Assembly (NCBI GenBank): GCA_030656145.1
Contig: JAUSOF010000067.1
Coordinates: forward strand, 1 to 64,000
Direction of reading: 5' to 3'
Length of the DNA stretch: 64,000 nt
From: Pseudomonas sp.
Lineage (GTDB): Bacteria; Pseudomonadota; Gammaproteobacteria; Pseudomonadales; Pseudomonadaceae
The notes beneath the pieces are model-generated. The model saw only the letters and a list, made by a program, of their open reading frames with translations. It did no database searches and was not told the DNA's origin. Position numbers and translations under genes: made by a program. Positions within the stretch are counted from its first letter, which is position 1. Each line of letters opens with the position of its first letter. Below are positions 50,010 through 63,456 of this stretch, piece by piece.

Positions 50010-50044
50010 AAAACCCCGGCAGATTTTAGGTCTGCCGGGGTTTT
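50010..50044. terminator. strong bidirectional intrinsic terminator after gyrB
   Basis: AAAACCCCGGCAGA (50010-50023) and TCTGCCGGGGTTTT (50031-50044) form a 14-bp stem with a 7-base loop. T-runs occur on both strands (TTTTTT on plus, TTTT on minus). It lies 69 bases after the gyrB stop and ends the dnaA-dnaN-recF-gyrB transcript. Confidence 0.88.
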
Positions 50045-50112
50045 TTAGTAGAGCAGTGGGGCGTTAACGTTGGCCGAAGTGGCGATTAACGTTGCCCACC
50101 TACAACCATGTG

Positions 50113-52533
<2,421 letters not shown>

Positions 52534-53637
52534 TCACTCCCGGTGGTCGTGGGTCTGGGTGATACGGCCATGTTCCACGTGGAACATGGCAACGGGCGTA
52601 TCCGTGCGCCAGCCTTCCCTCAACAATTCATGGTCTACACAGGTGATGAACACCTGGCAGTGCAAGTCTTCCAACAAACGACACAAGGCGCGACGATGCT
52701 GTTCATCCAGTTCTGACGGCAAGTCATCCACCAGATAAATGCATTGCCCGCGCTTGGCCTGATTAACTAAATGGCCCTGGGCAATACGCAGGGCGCAAAT
52801 GACCAGCTTTTGCTGACCTCGCGACAATATCTCTGCTGCGCTGTGGGCTGCCAGACGTAATCTGAGATCCGCTCGCTGGGGTCCAGCCTGGGTATGACCT
52901 ATTTGTTGATCGCGCAGCAGGGAAGTGGCCAGCACTTCACTCAACTCGCGCTCCTTGTCCCAGCCGCGGTAGTAACTGAGGGTTAAACCTTCCAGTTCCA
53001 ACAGTTCACTCAGCGTACGCTCGAAAACCGGTTTCAAGGCCTTGATATAGGCCCTGCGATATCCATCGATTTCATTGCTGGCAAGGCACAACTCACGATC
53101 CCAGGCTGCCTGCGAAGCGGCGTCAAGTGTACCATGCCGCAGCCACGAGTTCCGCTGCCGCAGGGCCTTCTGCAAGCGCTGCCAGGCCGGCATGAAGCGA
53201 GGTTCCACGTGGAACACTCCCCAGTCGAGAAACTGCCGACGAACCTTGGGCGCGCCTTCTAGCAGGCGAAAACTGTCTGGATTAATCAGCTGCAAGGGCA
53301 GTGCTTCAGCCAACTGGGCAGCACTACGCGCATTCTGCCCATCAATGCGAATCTGCAACTCGCCCTGACGATCACGGGAAATACCCAGGCTGCTTTGCCG
53401 GCCATCAGCCAGTTGCACTTCACCGAAAACAGTACACGCCAGTTGCTCGTACTGAATCATTGGCAGTAGTCGTGTGCTGCGAAATGAACGGGCCAAACCA
53501 AGCAGATAAACGGCTTCCAGAACACTGGTTTTGCCGCTGCCATTGGCGCCGTGAAGGATATTGATACGCGGGGAGGGGGAGAGGGTCACCGGGTGCAGAT
53601 TACGCACCGCGGTGACCATGACGCGGGTGAGGGACAT
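52534..53637 (-). CDS. recF: DNA replication and repair protein RecF
   Basis: A 367-residue SMC-like ATPase: Walker [13 protein letters not shown] near residue 30, signature motif LSRGQQKL and Walker B region [11 protein letters not shown]. It acts with RecO and RecR to load RecA at single-stranded gaps. It lies seven bases after dnaN. Confidence 0.96.
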   Translation of the reverse strand: MSLTRVMVTAVRNLHPVTLSPSPRINILHGANGSGKTSVLEAVYLLGLARSFRSTRLLPMIQYEQLACTVFGEVQLADGRQSSLGISRDRQGELQIRIDGQNARSAAQLAEALPLQLINPDSFRLLEGAPKVRRQFLDWGVFHVEPRFMPAWQRLQKALRQRNSWLRHGTLDAASQAAWDRELCLASNEIDGYRRAYIKALKPVFERTLSELLELEGLTLSYYRGWDKERELSEVLATSLLRDQQIGHTQAGPQRADLRLRLAAHSAAEILSRGQQKLVICALRIAQGHLVNQAKRGQCIYLVDDLPSELDEQHRRALCRLLEDLHCQVFITCVDHELLREGWRTDTPVAMFHVEHGRITQTHDHRE

Positions 53638-53644
53638 TTAGCAG

Positions 53645-54748
53645 TTACAGACGCATGGGCATAACGACATAGGCAGAATCGTCGTTATCGGCCTCCTGCA
53701 CCAGAGCACTGCTATTGGAGTCGGACAGGATCAGGCGCACCTGCTCAGTCGTCATCACCCCCAGCACGTCGAGCAGGTAGCTGACATTGAAACCAATTTC
53801 TAACGGAGCGCCGTTGTAGTCCACCGCGATCTCTTCTTCGGCTTCTTCCTGCTCCGGGTTGTTAGCCTGGATTTTCAGCAGCCCGGCAGCCAGTTGCAGG
53901 CGGATACCACGGTACTTTTCATTAGAGAGAATCGCGGTGCGGCTGAACGCTTCGCGCAGTCCCTGCCGATCGGCCACCACCAGCTTGTCGCCACCGCGCG
54001 GCAGCACGCGCTCATAATCCGGGAACTTGCCGTCGACCAGTTTGGAGGTAAAGGTGAACTCACCGGTGGTCGCACGAATGTGATGCTGACCGAGAATTAT
54101 GCTGACGTTGGCATCCTGTTCGGTCAGTAGACGCGCCAACTCGAGAATACCCTTACGCGGCACAATTACCTGGTGGCGTTCGGTTTGTTCGATCTCGGCC
54201 GCCATCGAACACATGGCCAGACGGTGACCGTCAGTAGCAACCGCGCGCAAAATACCGGTCTGCACTTCCAGCAACATGCCGTTGAGGTAATAACGCACGT
54301 CTTGTTGCGCCATGGCGAAACTGGTGCGTTCGATCAGGCGCCGCAGCCTGCTTTGGCTCAGGCTGAGAGTCAGCGAACCTGGACCTTCTTCGACTGTGGG
54401 GAAATCATTGGCCGGCAGGGTCGACAGGGAGAAACGGCTGCGCCCAGCTTTGACCAGCAACTTCTGATCGTCGATGCGGATATCGATCAACGCATCGCTC
54501 GGCAAGCTTTTGCAGATATCCATCAGCTTGCGCGCAGGTACGGTGATTTCACCTGGTTCGGCAGGTTCATCCAGGCTGACGCGGCCCACCAACTCGACTT
54601 CGAGATCGGTACCGGTGAGCGACAGTTGCTGGCCTTCAACCACCAGCAGCACATTGGACAGCACCGGCAAGGTCTGGCGGCGTTCCACGACGCCGGCGAC
54701 CAGTTGCAGCGGTTTCAACAAGGCTTCGCGTTGAATAGTGAAATGCAT
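53645..54748 (-). CDS. dnaN: DNA polymerase III beta sliding clamp
   Basis: A 367-residue clamp with three similar domains, N-terminus MHFTIQREALLKPLQLVAGVV and C-terminus ending YVVMPMRL, the standard beta-clamp end. It holds polymerase III on DNA. It is second in the dnaA operon, 32 bases after dnaA. Confidence 0.98.
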   Translation of the reverse strand: MHFTIQREALLKPLQLVAGVVERRQTLPVLSNVLLVVEGQQLSLTGTDLEVELVGRVSLDEPAEPGEITVPARKLMDICKSLPSDALIDIRIDDQKLLVKAGRSRFSLSTLPANDFPTVEEGPGSLTLSLSQSRLRRLIERTSFAMAQQDVRYYLNGMLLEVQTGILRAVATDGHRLAMCSMAAEIEQTERHQVIVPRKGILELARLLTEQDANVSIILGQHHIRATTGEFTFTSKLVDGKFPDYERVLPRGGDKLVVADRQGLREAFSRTAILSNEKYRGIRLQLAAGLLKIQANNPEQEEAEEEIAVDYNGAPLEIGFNVSYLLDVLGVMTTEQVRLILSDSNSSALVQEADNDDSAYVVMPMRL

Positions 54749-54780
54749 GGTCTAGTCCCTTGCCTAGTGGAGTTGCGTAT

Positions 54781-56247
54781 TCAAGTGGTCAACGTACGCA
54801 GCAAATTCTTGTAATCCTCACGGATGTCCGCGTCGGATTCCTTCAGTTCAGCAATCTTACGGCAAGCATGCAATACCGTGGTGTGATCACGGCCGCCGAA
54901 AGCATCGCCAATTTCCGGCAGGCTGTGGTTGGTCAATTCCTTCGACAGCGCCATCGCCACTTGCCGAGGTCTTGCCACCGAGCGTGAGCGACGCTTGGAA
55001 AGCAGATCGGAAATCTTGATTTTGTAGTACTCGGCCGTGGTGCGCTGGATATTGTCGATGCTGACCAACTTGTCTTGCAGCGCCAACAGATCCTTCAGCG
55101 ACTCGCGAATCAGCTCGATGGTGATATCGCGACCCATAAAGTGCGAATGCGCAATCACTCGCTTGAGCGCACCTTCCAGCTCACGCACGTTGGAGCGGAT
55201 GCGCTGGGCAATAAAGAACGCCGCATCGTGGGGCAGATCGACCTTGGCCTGATCGGCCTTTTTCATCAGGATTGCCACCCGGGTTTCCAGCTCTGGCGGT
55301 TCGACCGCCACGGTCAGACCCCAGCCGAAGCGCGACTTCAGACGCTCTTCCAGGCCTTCAATTTCCTTGGGGTAGCGGTCACTGGTGAGAATCACCTGCT
55401 GGCCGCCTTCAAGCAGTGCGTTGAAGGTGTGGAAGAACTCCTCCTGGGAGCGTTCCTTCTTGGCGAAGAATTGAATGTCATCAATCAGCAAGGCATCCAC
55501 CGAACGGTAGAAACGCTTGAACTCGTTGATCGCATTCAGCTGCAGCGCCTTGACCATGTCGGCAACGAAACGCTCGGAGTGCAGGTACACCACCTTGGCG
55601 TTCGGGTTCTTGGCCAGCAGATGGTTGCCCACGGCATGCATCAAGTGGGTCTTGCCCAACCCCACGCCACCATAAAGAAACAGCGGGTTGTAACCATGCT
55701 TGGGGTTATCCGCTACTTGCCAAGCTGCCGCACGGGCCAGTTGGTTAGATTTACCCTCGACGAAATTATCGAAGGTAAAGGTACGGTTCAGGTAGCTGGT
55801 GTGCTTGAGCCCACCCTCGACTTGCACCGTACGCTCAGTGCGCGCAGGCGCAGTCTGGCTGGCGGCGCCCGCCATTGGATCAAAACTGGCGCGCGATGGC
55901 TCTGACAGTGCAGGAGCAGCCTTCTGGGCTGGCGCTGGCGTACTGGTCATGACTGGCGCGGGTGCGGGTGCGGAAACGGCGGCTACGCGTGGGGCGCTAC
56001 TGCGTTTACTGCCTATTAATAGAGACAGCGCAGGCACCATGCCATTGGTCCGCTCGGCGAGTAACTCCAGCAGCCGCGTCAGGTACTTTTCATTGACCCA
56101 GTCAAGCACGAAACGATTCGGCGCATAGACACGAAGCTCATCGCCTGCAGCTTCGACCTGCAGCGGTCTGATCCAGGTATTGAATTGCTGAGCAGGCAGT
56201 TCATCGCGCAGAAGCTCAACGCACTGCTGCCAAAGTTCAACGGACAC
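54781..56247 (-). CDS. dnaA: chromosomal replication initiator DnaA
   Basis: A 488-residue protein, slightly shorter than in P. aeruginosa (514); the difference is in the Ala/Pro-rich linker (about 85-150). Domain I (1-80), AAA+ domain with Walker [10 protein letters not shown], and the C-terminal DNA-binding signature [13 protein letters not shown] are intact. It opens oriC at DnaA boxes and also regulates its own operon. The oriC-like gap is directly upstream. Confidence 0.98.
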   Translation of the reverse strand: MSVELWQQCVELLRDELPAQQFNTWIRPLQVEAAGDELRVYAPNRFVLDWVNEKYLTRLLELLAERTNGMVPALSLLIGSKRSSAPRVAAVSAPAPAPVMTSTPAPAQKAAPALSEPSRASFDPMAGAASQTAPARTERTVQVEGGLKHTSYLNRTFTFDNFVEGKSNQLARAAAWQVADNPKHGYNPLFLYGGVGLGKTHLMHAVGNHLLAKNPNAKVVYLHSERFVADMVKALQLNAINEFKRFYRSVDALLIDDIQFFAKKERSQEEFFHTFNALLEGGQQVILTSDRYPKEIEGLEERLKSRFGWGLTVAVEPPELETRVAILMKKADQAKVDLPHDAAFFIAQRIRSNVRELEGALKRVIAHSHFMGRDITIELIRESLKDLLALQDKLVSIDNIQRTTAEYYKIKISDLLSKRRSRSVARPRQVAMALSKELTNHSLPEIGDAFGGRDHTTVLHACRKIAELKESDADIREDYKNLLRTLTT

Positions 56248-56768
56248 GGATAACCCCTAAATAGGAAAGCGGCGAGGCAAAAAACAGAAGCCATTGTAGC
56301 CGTCGAAGACAAAGTTATCCACACGTAAAGGCCCTTTAGGCCGTGCACCCAGTGCCTATACACGAACCTACCGTTGGTCGACGGCTAACAATTTAGCTCT
56401 GTGGATAACCCTACCTAAGCCCAGCGGATAAGCCTGGGTATAAGCAGTGCAAGAACCACCCTGTGGATAAAACGGCATTCCATCCCCAGCTTATCCGCTG
56501 CATGCACACAGCCGGAGCACCCCTTCCTGACAGACTTACCCTCTCTCGAATGCACTGCTGCTAGTGGGCTAGAGTGACTTATCCACAGATAATGGCTTGG
56601 CTAATAGTTATTAACATAATAGAAAAGCTTTAAATATTCTCTTCTCTATATTCTTTATTAACGAAAAGACTGGTTGGAAATTGACCTAACCCTCGCGATT
56701 CTCTAGAATCGCCGGTCTCTTAAAACGGGGGCCATTCCGGCCCGTAGTCGACGACCAGGTACCGCACC
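56248..56768. other. oriC: oriC region between dnaA and rpmH
   Basis: This gap has several DnaA boxes: TTATCCACA at 56315-56323 and 56579-56587, and reversed TGTGGATAA at 56400-56408 and 56462-56470, with a related TTATCCGCT at 56491. Directly after the 56579 box is an A+T-rich stretch (about 56596-56672), a good candidate for the unwinding element. The position between dnaA and rpmH is the known place of the Pseudomonas origin. Confidence 0.88.
56681..56709 (+). promoter_or_regulatory. sigma-70 promoter of rpmH-rnpA
   Basis: TTGACC (56681-56686), 17 bases, TAGAAT (56704-56709). Spacing is ideal. It lies at the end of oriC and points into rpmH, 59 bases away. Confidence 0.75.
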
Positions 56769-56903
56769 ATGAAACGTACTTTCCAACCCAGCACTATCAA
56801 ACGCGCTCGCACCCACGGTTTCCGTGCCCGTATGGCCACCAAGAACGGCCGTGCTGTCCTGTCGCGTCGCCGCGCCAAGGGCCGTAAGCGTCTCGCCGTC
56901 TAA
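56769..56903 (+). CDS. rpmH: ribosomal protein L34
   Basis: A 44-residue basic protein: [20 protein letters not shown] and the ending GRKRLAV are typical of L34. It belongs to the large ribosomal subunit. The rnpA start follows 11 bases after its stop. Confidence 0.98.
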
Positions 56904-56914
56904 ATATCGGTATT

Positions 56915-57319
56915 GTGGTGAGTCGAGACTTCAGTCGGGAAAAGCGCCTGCTAACCCCCCGACAATTCAAGGCAGTCTTCGACTCCCCCAGCGGCAAAGT
57001 TCCGGGCAAAAATGTCCTGCTGTTGGCGCGCAACAACCAGCTTGATCACCCCCGTCTGGGTTTGGTGATCGGCAAGAAGAGCGTCAAGCTCTCGGTTGAG
57101 CGTAATCGCCTGAAGCGTCAGATCCGCGAATCGTTCCGCCTCAACCAGGAGAACCTGGCGGGTTGGGACATCGTAGTGGTTGCACGTAAAGGCCTGGGCG
57201 ATCTACAGAATGCTGAATTGGCTCTCCAGTTCGGCAAACTCTGGAAACGCCTGGCACGCAACAGGCCAAGCCCGGAAACTGCTACCCCTATCGGGATAAA
57301 TGACAGTCCCCATGCGTAA
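56915..57319 (+). CDS. rnpA: ribonuclease P protein component
   Basis: A 134-residue basic protein with the RNase P signature [21 protein letters not shown] and an N-terminus ([18 protein letters not shown]) like other pseudomonads. The start is GTG at 56915. It binds the RNase P RNA for tRNA 5' processing. Its end overlaps yidD by eight bases. Confidence 0.95.
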   Translation: MVSRDFSREKRLLTPRQFKAVFDSPSGKVPGKNVLLLARNNQLDHPRLGLVIGKKSVKLSVERNRLKRQIRESFRLNQENLAGWDIVVVARKGLGDLQNAELALQFGKLWKRLARNRPSPETATPIGINDSPHA

Positions 57320-57557
57320 ACTGGCCTTGATTCCAATCCAGTTCTACCGCTATGCCATCAGTCCGTTGATGGCCAGCCACTGTCGTTTTTATCCAAGCTG
57401 CTCCTGCTACGCGCATGAAGCCATTGAACAAAATGGTCTCATGCGTGGTGGCTGGCTGGCATTGCGCCGGCTCGGCCGCTGTCATCCGTGGAATCCCGGT
57501 GGCTACGACCCGGTTCCCCCCGCGAAAACCTCCCGTTCCTCTTCGATGGCCGAATAA
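57312..57557 (+). CDS. yidD: membrane protein insertion efficiency factor YidD
   Basis: An 81-residue protein with the conserved block [16 protein letters not shown] and the tail [20 protein letters not shown] 57312 gives the usual MRKLALIP start; an upstream in-frame ATG (57300) adds four residues. It assists YidC-dependent insertion and lies directly before yidC. Confidence 0.95.
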   Translation: MRKLALIPIQFYRYAISPLMASHCRFYPSCSCYAHEAIEQNGLMRGGWLALRRLGRCHPWNPGGYDPVPPAKTSRSSSMAE

Positions 57558-57559
57558 TC

Positions 57560-59308
57560 ATGGATATTCAACGCTCGATCCTGATCGTCGCCCTGGCAAT
57601 CGTGTCCTATATGATGGTTCTCCAGTGGAACCAGGACTACGGCCAAGCTGCCCTGCCGACTCAGACTGCAGCAGTCAGCGGTACCGTTCCGGGCTTGCCG
57701 GATACCACTGCCAGCGCAAAAACTGCTAACGGTGATGACATACCGACTGCAGCTCCTGCCGCCGATTCAGGCTCTATCAGCGTTGCCCCAGTAGCCGTCA
57801 GCAACCAACTGATTCGAGTTAAAACCGACGTCCTGGAGCTGGCTATCGATCCACGTGGCGGCGATGTTGTGGAATTGCGTTTGCCGCAGTACCCCCGTCG
57901 TCAAGACCACCCGGACGTGCCTTTCCAGCTGTTCGATAACGGTAGCGAACGCACCTATCTGGCACAAAGCGGTTTGATCGGCAGCAATGCGCCAGACAAA
58001 TCCAGTGGGCGTGCGCTGTGGAGCAGCGAACAGCAGAGTTACGAGTTGGCTGAAGGCCAGGACGAACTGCAAGTCGATCTCAGACTCAGCGAAGACGGGA
58101 TCAATTACATCAAACGCTTCACGTTGAAGCGTGGCCTGAACCCGCAGTGTTCGGCAAAGGAACAACAGCTGAAAAAGCCGGGCTGCATAGACCCAGCGTC
58201 TTACCAGATGACCGTCAGCTACCTGATTGATAACCAGAGCGACAAAGCGTGGAGCGGCAACATGTTCGCTCAGCTCAAGCGCGATAACAGTGGCGACCCC
58301 TCGTCAACCACTGCCACTGGTACTGCTACCTACCTGGGTGGTGCACTCTGGACAGCCGACGAGCCGTACAAAAAAGTGTCGATGAAAGACATCGACAAAC
58401 AAGGGTTTAAAGAAACCGTTCAAGGAGGCTGGGTTGCCTGGCTGCAGCACTATTTTGTCACTGCCTGGATTCCTGCCAAAGACAGCACCAATCAGGTACA
58501 GACCCGCAAAGATAGCCAAGGCAATTACATTGTCGGCTTTACCGGCTCGGCCGTTCAGGTTGCTGCAGGCGCCCAAGGCGAAATCAGTGCAATTCTGTAT
58601 GCCGGTCCGAAACTTCAGGGCCACCTGAAAACCCTGTCTCCTGGGCTGGAGTTGACCGTCGACTACGGCATCCTGTGGTTCCTCGCACAACCGATCTTCT
58701 GGTTGCTGGAACATATCCACAGCATCCTCGGTAACTGGGGCTGGTCGATTATCGTCCTGACCATCATCATCAAACTGATCTTCTTCCCACTGTCTGCAGC
58801 CAGCTACAAGTCGATGGCGCGCATGCGGGCCGTAGCGCCGAAATTGGCGGTGTTGAAAGAACAGCACGGCGACGATCGGCAGAAGATGTCCCAGGCAATG
58901 ATGGAGTTGTACAAGAAGGAGAAGATCAACCCTCTGGGCGGTTGCTTACCGATTCTGGTGCAGATGCCGGTATTCCTTGCGCTGTATTGGACCCTGCTGG
59001 AAAGCGTGGAGATGCGCCAGGCGCCCTGGATGTTCTGGATAACCGACTTGGCGATCAAGGATCCGTTCTTCATCCTGCCGATCATCATGGGCGCCACCAT
59101 GTTCATCCAGCAGCAGCTCAACCCGACGCCGCCGGACCCGATGCAGGCCAAGGTACTGAAGATGATGCCGATCATCTTCACCTTCTTCTTCCTCTGGTTC
59201 CCGGCTGGTCTGGTCCTGTACTGGGTGGTCAACAACGTCTTGTCGATCGCACAGCAGTGGTACATTACCCGCAAGATCGAAGCAGCAGCCAGGGCAGCAG
59301 ACGCCTGA
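57560..59308 (+). CDS. yidC: membrane protein insertase YidC
   Basis: A 582-residue protein: N-terminal membrane anchor (MDIQRSILIVALAIVSYMM), large periplasmic P1 domain (about 60-350), then the conserved insertase core of five helices with NWGWSIIVLTIIIKLIFFPL and NPLGGCLPILVQMPVF. It inserts proteins into the inner membrane alone or with Sec. It starts two bases after yidD. Confidence 0.97.
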   Translation: MDIQRSILIVALAIVSYMMVLQWNQDYGQAALPTQTAAVSGTVPGLPDTTASAKTANGDDIPTAAPAADSGSISVAPVAVSNQLIRVKTDVLELAIDPRGGDVVELRLPQYPRRQDHPDVPFQLFDNGSERTYLAQSGLIGSNAPDKSSGRALWSSEQQSYELAEGQDELQVDLRLSEDGINYIKRFTLKRGLNPQCSAKEQQLKKPGCIDPASYQMTVSYLIDNQSDKAWSGNMFAQLKRDNSGDPSSTTATGTATYLGGALWTADEPYKKVSMKDIDKQGFKETVQGGWVAWLQHYFVTAWIPAKDSTNQVQTRKDSQGNYIVGFTGSAVQVAAGAQGEISAILYAGPKLQGHLKTLSPGLELTVDYGILWFLAQPIFWLLEHIHSILGNWGWSIIVLTIIIKLIFFPLSAASYKSMARMRAVAPKLAVLKEQHGDDRQKMSQAMMELYKKEKINPLGGCLPILVQMPVFLALYWTLLESVEMRQAPWMFWITDLAIKDPFFILPIIMGATMFIQQQLNPTPPDPMQAKVLKMMPIIFTFFFLWFPAGLVLYWVVNNVLSIAQQWYITRKIEAAARAADA

Positions 59309-59333
59309 GCAATGATTGCTTCTAAGCTGTAAC

Positions 59334-59358
59334 AAACGCCCCTTTTCAGGGGCGTTTT
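59334..59358 (+). terminator. intrinsic terminator after yidC
   Basis: AAACGCCCC-TTTTCA-GGGGCGTTTT: a 9-bp stem with the T-run partly in the stem. It ends only 26 bases before mnmE, so mnmE is probably read through or has its own promoter. Confidence 0.7.
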
Positions 59359-59383
59359 GCTATGTCGTATTCAGGAGAACCGC

Positions 59384-60751
59384 ATGCCAACTGTTACTGA
59401 AACCATTGCTGCCGTCGCCACCGCTCAAGGCCGTGGCGGCGTGGGTATCGTGCGTGTTTCCGGACCACTGGCCGGGAAACTGGCTACGGCAATCTGCCAG
59501 CGTGAGCTGAAACCACGCTACGCCCACTACGGCCCTTTTTTTGCCGCTGCCGAACAGGTGCTCGATGAAGGCCTGGCCTTGTACTTCCCCGGCCCCAACT
59601 CCTTTACCGGTGAAGATGTACTGGAACTGCAAGGCCACGGCGGCCCGGTGGTGCTCGATTTACTCTTGCGGCGCTGCCTGCAACTCGGTGCACGTCAGGC
59701 CCGGCCCGGCGAGTTCAGTGAACGCGCGTTTCTCAACGACAAACTCGACCTGGCCCAGGCCGAAGCGATTGCCGACCTGATCGAGGCCAGCTCCGAACAG
59801 GCGGCGCGCAATGCCCTGCGTTCACTGCAGGGCGAGTTTTCGCGGCGTATACACGGCCTTACCGAGCGCCTGATCAGCCTGCGCATCTACGTCGAAGCGG
59901 CCATCGATTTTCCAGAAGAAGAGATCGACTTCCTTGCCGATGGCCATGTGCTCAACCTGCTCGAGGGCGTGCGTACAGACTTGACTGAGGTGCTGCGCGA
60001 AGCCGGACAAGGCGCGTTGCTGCGCGATGGCATGACGGTGGTGATCGCCGGTCGGCCGAATGCCGGCAAATCCAGCCTGCTCAATGCCCTGGCCGGGCGC
60101 GAAGCCGCCATTGTCACCGAGATAGCCGGTACCACCCGCGACGTGTTGCGCGAACATATCCACATTGATGGCATGCCGCTGCATGTGGTGGATACTGCCG
60201 GCTTGCGCGCCACCGAGGATCAGGTGGAGAAAATCGGCGTCGAGCGCGCGCTTAAGGCTATTGGCGAAGCCGATCGTATTCTCCTGGTAGTCGACGCTAC
60301 CGCCCCCGAAGCCGACGACCCGTTCTCGCTATGGCCGGAGTTTCTCGATAAGCGCCCCGATCCGTCCAAGGTCACCCTGATCCGTAACAAGGCCGACCTG
60401 TCGAACGAAGCCATTGCCCTGGAGGTCGGCAGTGATGGTCACGTGACCATCAGCCTCTCGGCCAGATCCAGCGACGGTCTGGATCTGCTGCGCGAGCACC
60501 TGAAGGCCTGCATGGGCTACGAACAGACGGCCGAGAGCAGCTTCAGTGCCCGCAGGCGGCATCTGGAGGCGTTGCGCCTGGCCGCTACTCACCTGGACCA
60601 CGGCCACGCACAGTTGACCCTGGCAGGTGCTGGTGAGCTGCTGGCCGAAGACCTGCGCCTGGCGCAGCAGTCTTTGGGCGAGATCACCGGAGCCTTCAGC
60701 TCCGACGACCTGCTGGGGCGGATCTTTTCCAGCTTCTGTATAGGTAAGTGA
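59384..60751 (+). CDS. mnmE: tRNA modification GTPase MnmE
   Basis: A 455-residue protein, the same length as in P. aeruginosa. N-terminal folate-binding domain ([21 protein letters not shown]), inserted G domain with [17 protein letters not shown] and NKAD, and the terminal cysteine motif FCIGK. With MnmG it makes the cmnm5U34 modification of tRNA. AGGAGAA precedes ATG 59384. Confidence 0.97.
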   Translation: MPTVTETIAAVATAQGRGGVGIVRVSGPLAGKLATAICQRELKPRYAHYGPFFAAAEQVLDEGLALYFPGPNSFTGEDVLELQGHGGPVVLDLLLRRCLQLGARQARPGEFSERAFLNDKLDLAQAEAIADLIEASSEQAARNALRSLQGEFSRRIHGLTERLISLRIYVEAAIDFPEEEIDFLADGHVLNLLEGVRTDLTEVLREAGQGALLRDGMTVVIAGRPNAGKSSLLNALAGREAAIVTEIAGTTRDVLREHIHIDGMPLHVVDTAGLRATEDQVEKIGVERALKAIGEADRILLVVDATAPEADDPFSLWPEFLDKRPDPSKVTLIRNKADLSNEAIALEVGSDGHVTISLSARSSDGLDLLREHLKACMGYEQTAESSFSARRRHLEALRLAATHLDHGHAQLTLAGAGELLAEDLRLAQQSLGEITGAFSSDDLLGRIFSSFCIGK

Positions 60752-60782
60752 GCGGCAAGCTATAAGCCTCAAGCTGAAAACT

Positions 60783-61070
60783 CGTAGGTTGGGTTAGTAG
60801 CGGGCGCCTACCCAGAATCACATTCGGGCTTTAACAGCCGTGTAACGTCCGATGGGTTACGCCGCACGCAAAACGCTGCCTTGAGCGAAACGCTGTGGCG
60901 GCTAACCCATCCTACGGGGCTGGTGTCGGGCCGCGCAGGTTGAGCGCAGCGCCCGACAAGCCGTCCTTGGAGCAGGCCGTAATCCTTCATATGCCTGATG
61001 GGTTACGGCGCATCTGACCTCCTGTCTAATCCAGTATTTCCTTCCTGCGCCTAACCCATCCTACGCAGCG
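60783..61070. repeat. tandem palindromic repeats between mnmE and mnmG
   Basis: Several copies of a GATGGGTTAC / TAACCCATCCTACG module: GTAGGTTGGGTTAGTAG (60784-60800), GATGGGTTACGCCG (60850-60863), CTAACCCATCCTACG (60902-60916), GATGGGTTACGGCG (60998-61011) and CTAACCCATCCTACG (61050-61064). Between them lies GGTTGAGCGCAGCGCCCGACAAG. They can pair into large hairpins. Same family as at 9942-10145. No gene is seen in the 810-base gap to mnmG. Confidence 0.6.
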
Positions 61071-61162
61071 TTTTTTCCTGAGATCCCTATTTATGCTATT
61101 CGGGCAGGCATCCGCCTGGGCGAAAGATACTGGCCAATCCACTTATTTACCCGCCTAAGCCC

Positions 61163-61350
61163 TGTGGAAAACCCCACCTAAGCCCTGCCCATAACCCGGT
61201 GATAAAACTGAGGATAACCACCCCTGTGGATAACCATCACTTTAATCCACAGGCTGTCTACGGCTACCGAACAGGCTAACGGCAGGATCAACACAGACTT
61301 TTGAAACGCTGTAAACCACACCGCTATTGGGCTGTAGCAATCTATCCACA
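61163..61350. other. second cluster of DnaA-box-like sites upstream of mnmG
   Basis: One perfect reversed box TGTGGATAA (61225-61233) with near matches TGTGGAAAA (61163-61171), TAATCCACA (61243-61251) and CTATCCACA (61342-61350), plus several GGATAA/ATAACC fragments. A short A+T-rich run (about 61368-61420) follows. It resembles an origin half; activity is not shown. Confidence 0.55.
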
Positions 61351-61563
61351 GAAAAGCGCTTCCTACTTAATAAACATAAAAACAAAGATCTATATAAATT
61401 CATTCTTTTATTCTCTATTGACCGACAGCGCTGTGGAGAGCCAAAGCAGGCTGGCTATTTTTTGTGCACAAGGCTTCTTTCACACGGCCTAAATCCCTAT
61501 ACTTGCCGGCTTCCCAGCTTTTCAAAGCAAAAGACCCATTTATCAACAGGCACGAGGTTCGTG

Positions 61564-63456
61564 GTGGATTTCCCTTCCCGTTTTCAGGTGATCGTGATCG
61601 GCGGTGGTCATGCCGGCACTGAGGCTGCTCTGGCAGCGGCACGCATGGGAGTAAAAACCCTGCTGCTGACCCATAACGTGGAAACCCTCGGGCAGATGAG
61701 CTGCAATCCGGCGATTGGCGGGATTGGCAAAAGTCATCTGGTCAAGGAAATCGACGCTCTCGGCGGCGCCATGGCAGCGGCCACTGACAAGGGTGGTATC
61801 CAGTTCCGTGTGCTCAACAGCCGCAAGGGTCCGGCAGTGCGCGCCACCCGTGCTCAGGCCGATCGGGTGCTGTACAAGGCCGCGATTCGCGAAACTTTGG
61901 AAAACCAGGCCAACCTGTGGATATTTCAACAAGCTGCAGATGACCTGATCGTTGAAAACGACGAAGTCAAAGGCGTGGTCACCCAAATGGGCCTGCGTCT
62001 GTTCGCCGATTCCGTGGTGTTGACCACCGGCACCTTCCTCGGCGGACTTATCCACATCGGCATGCAGAACTATTCCGGCGGCCGAGCCGGTGATCCGCCG
62101 TCGATCGCCCTGGCTCAGCGCTTGCGTGAGTTACCGCTGCGCGTTGGTCGCCTGAAAACCGGTACGCCACCGCGGATCGACGGTCGTTCGGTAGATTTCT
62201 CGGTGATGACCGAGCAGCCAGGCGACACGCCAACGCCGCTGATGTCTTTTCTCGGGCGCGCCGAGCAGCAACCACGCCAGGTCAGCTGCTGGATTACTCA
62301 CACCAATGCCCGCACCCATGAAATCATCGCCGCCAACCTCGACCGTTCGCCGATGTACTCCGGGGTGATCGAAGGCGTCGGCCCGCGTTACTGTCCGTCG
62401 ATCGAGGACAAGATTCACCGCTTCGCCGACAAGGATAGCCATCAGGTATTTATCGAGCCGGAAGGGCTGACCACTCACGAGCTCTACCCCAACGGCATTT
62501 CCACCTCGCTGCCGTTCGACGTGCAATTGCAGCTGGTACGTTCGATTCGCGGCATGGAAAACGCCCACATTGTGCGTCCCGGTTACGCCATCGAGTACGA
62601 CTACTTCGATCCGCGTGATTTGAAATACAGCCTCGAAACCAAGGTCATCGCCGGCTTGTTTTTCGCCGGACAGATCAACGGCACCACCGGTTACGAAGAA
62701 GCCGGCGCGCAAGGTTTGCTCGCCGGGGCCAACGCCGCGCTGCGCGCCCAGGGCAAGGACAGCTGGTGTCCGCGCCGCGACGAGGCTTACATCGGTGTGT
62801 TGGTCGACGACCTGATTACTTTGGGTACTCAGGAGCCGTACCGCATGTTCACCTCGCGGGCCGAATACCGGTTGATCCTGCGCGAAGACAACGCCGATCT
62901 GCGCCTGACCGCGAAAGGCCGCGAGCTTGGCTTGGTCGATGACGTCCGCTGGGCGGCGTTCGAAACCAAGCGTGAAGCCATCGAGGTGGAAGAGCAGCGC
63001 CTGAAAAGCACCTGGGTCAGACCCGGCACCCCCCAAGGCGATGCGATTGCCGCGCACTTCGGTACGCCGTTGACCCATGAGTACAACCTGCTCAATCTGC
63101 TGTCGCGCCCGGAGATCGATTACATCGGCCTGACCGGCCTGACAGGCGCGGGTGCAGAAGACCCGCGCGTCGCCGAGCAGGTCGAGATCAAGACCAAGTA
63201 CGCCGGCTACATCGACCGTCAACAGGATGAAATTGCCCGGCTGCGCGCCAGCGAAGACACCAAATTACCGGTGGACATCGATTACAACGGGATTTCCGGG
63301 TTATCCAAGGAAATCCAGCACAAGCTCGGCAACACCCGTCCGGAAACCCTCGGCCAGGCTTCGCGGATTCCAGGTGTTACCCCTGCGGCGATTTCCCTGT
63401 TGCTGATCCATTTGAAGAAACGCGGCGCTGGTCGCCAGTTGGAGCAAAGCGCCTGA
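61564..63456 (+). CDS. mnmG: tRNA uridine 5-carboxymethylaminomethyl modification enzyme MnmG
   Basis: A 630-residue FAD enzyme: [17 protein letters not shown] dinucleotide-binding motif, [22 protein letters not shown], and [17 protein letters not shown]. It works with MnmE on wobble uridine. The frame is open from 61327, but GTG 61564, six bases after GAGG, gives the family N-terminus [17 protein letters not shown] and the normal length. Confidence 0.96.
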   Translation: MDFPSRFQVIVIGGGHAGTEAALAAARMGVKTLLLTHNVETLGQMSCNPAIGGIGKSHLVKEIDALGGAMAAATDKGGIQFRVLNSRKGPAVRATRAQADRVLYKAAIRETLENQANLWIFQQAADDLIVENDEVKGVVTQMGLRLFADSVVLTTGTFLGGLIHIGMQNYSGGRAGDPPSIALAQRLRELPLRVGRLKTGTPPRIDGRSVDFSVMTEQPGDTPTPLMSFLGRAEQQPRQVSCWITHTNARTHEIIAANLDRSPMYSGVIEGVGPRYCPSIEDKIHRFADKDSHQVFIEPEGLTTHELYPNGISTSLPFDVQLQLVRSIRGMENAHIVRPGYAIEYDYFDPRDLKYSLETKVIAGLFFAGQINGTTGYEEAGAQGLLAGANAALRAQGKDSWCPRRDEAYIGVLVDDLITLGTQEPYRMFTSRAEYRLILREDNADLRLTAKGRELGLVDDVRWAAFETKREAIEVEEQRLKSTWVRPGTPQGDAIAAHFGTPLTHEYNLLNLLSRPEIDYIGLTGLTGAGAEDPRVAEQVEIKTKYAGYIDRQQDEIARLRASEDTKLPVDIDYNGISGLSKEIQHKLGNTRPETLGQASRIPGVTPAAISLLLIHLKKRGAGRQLEQSA

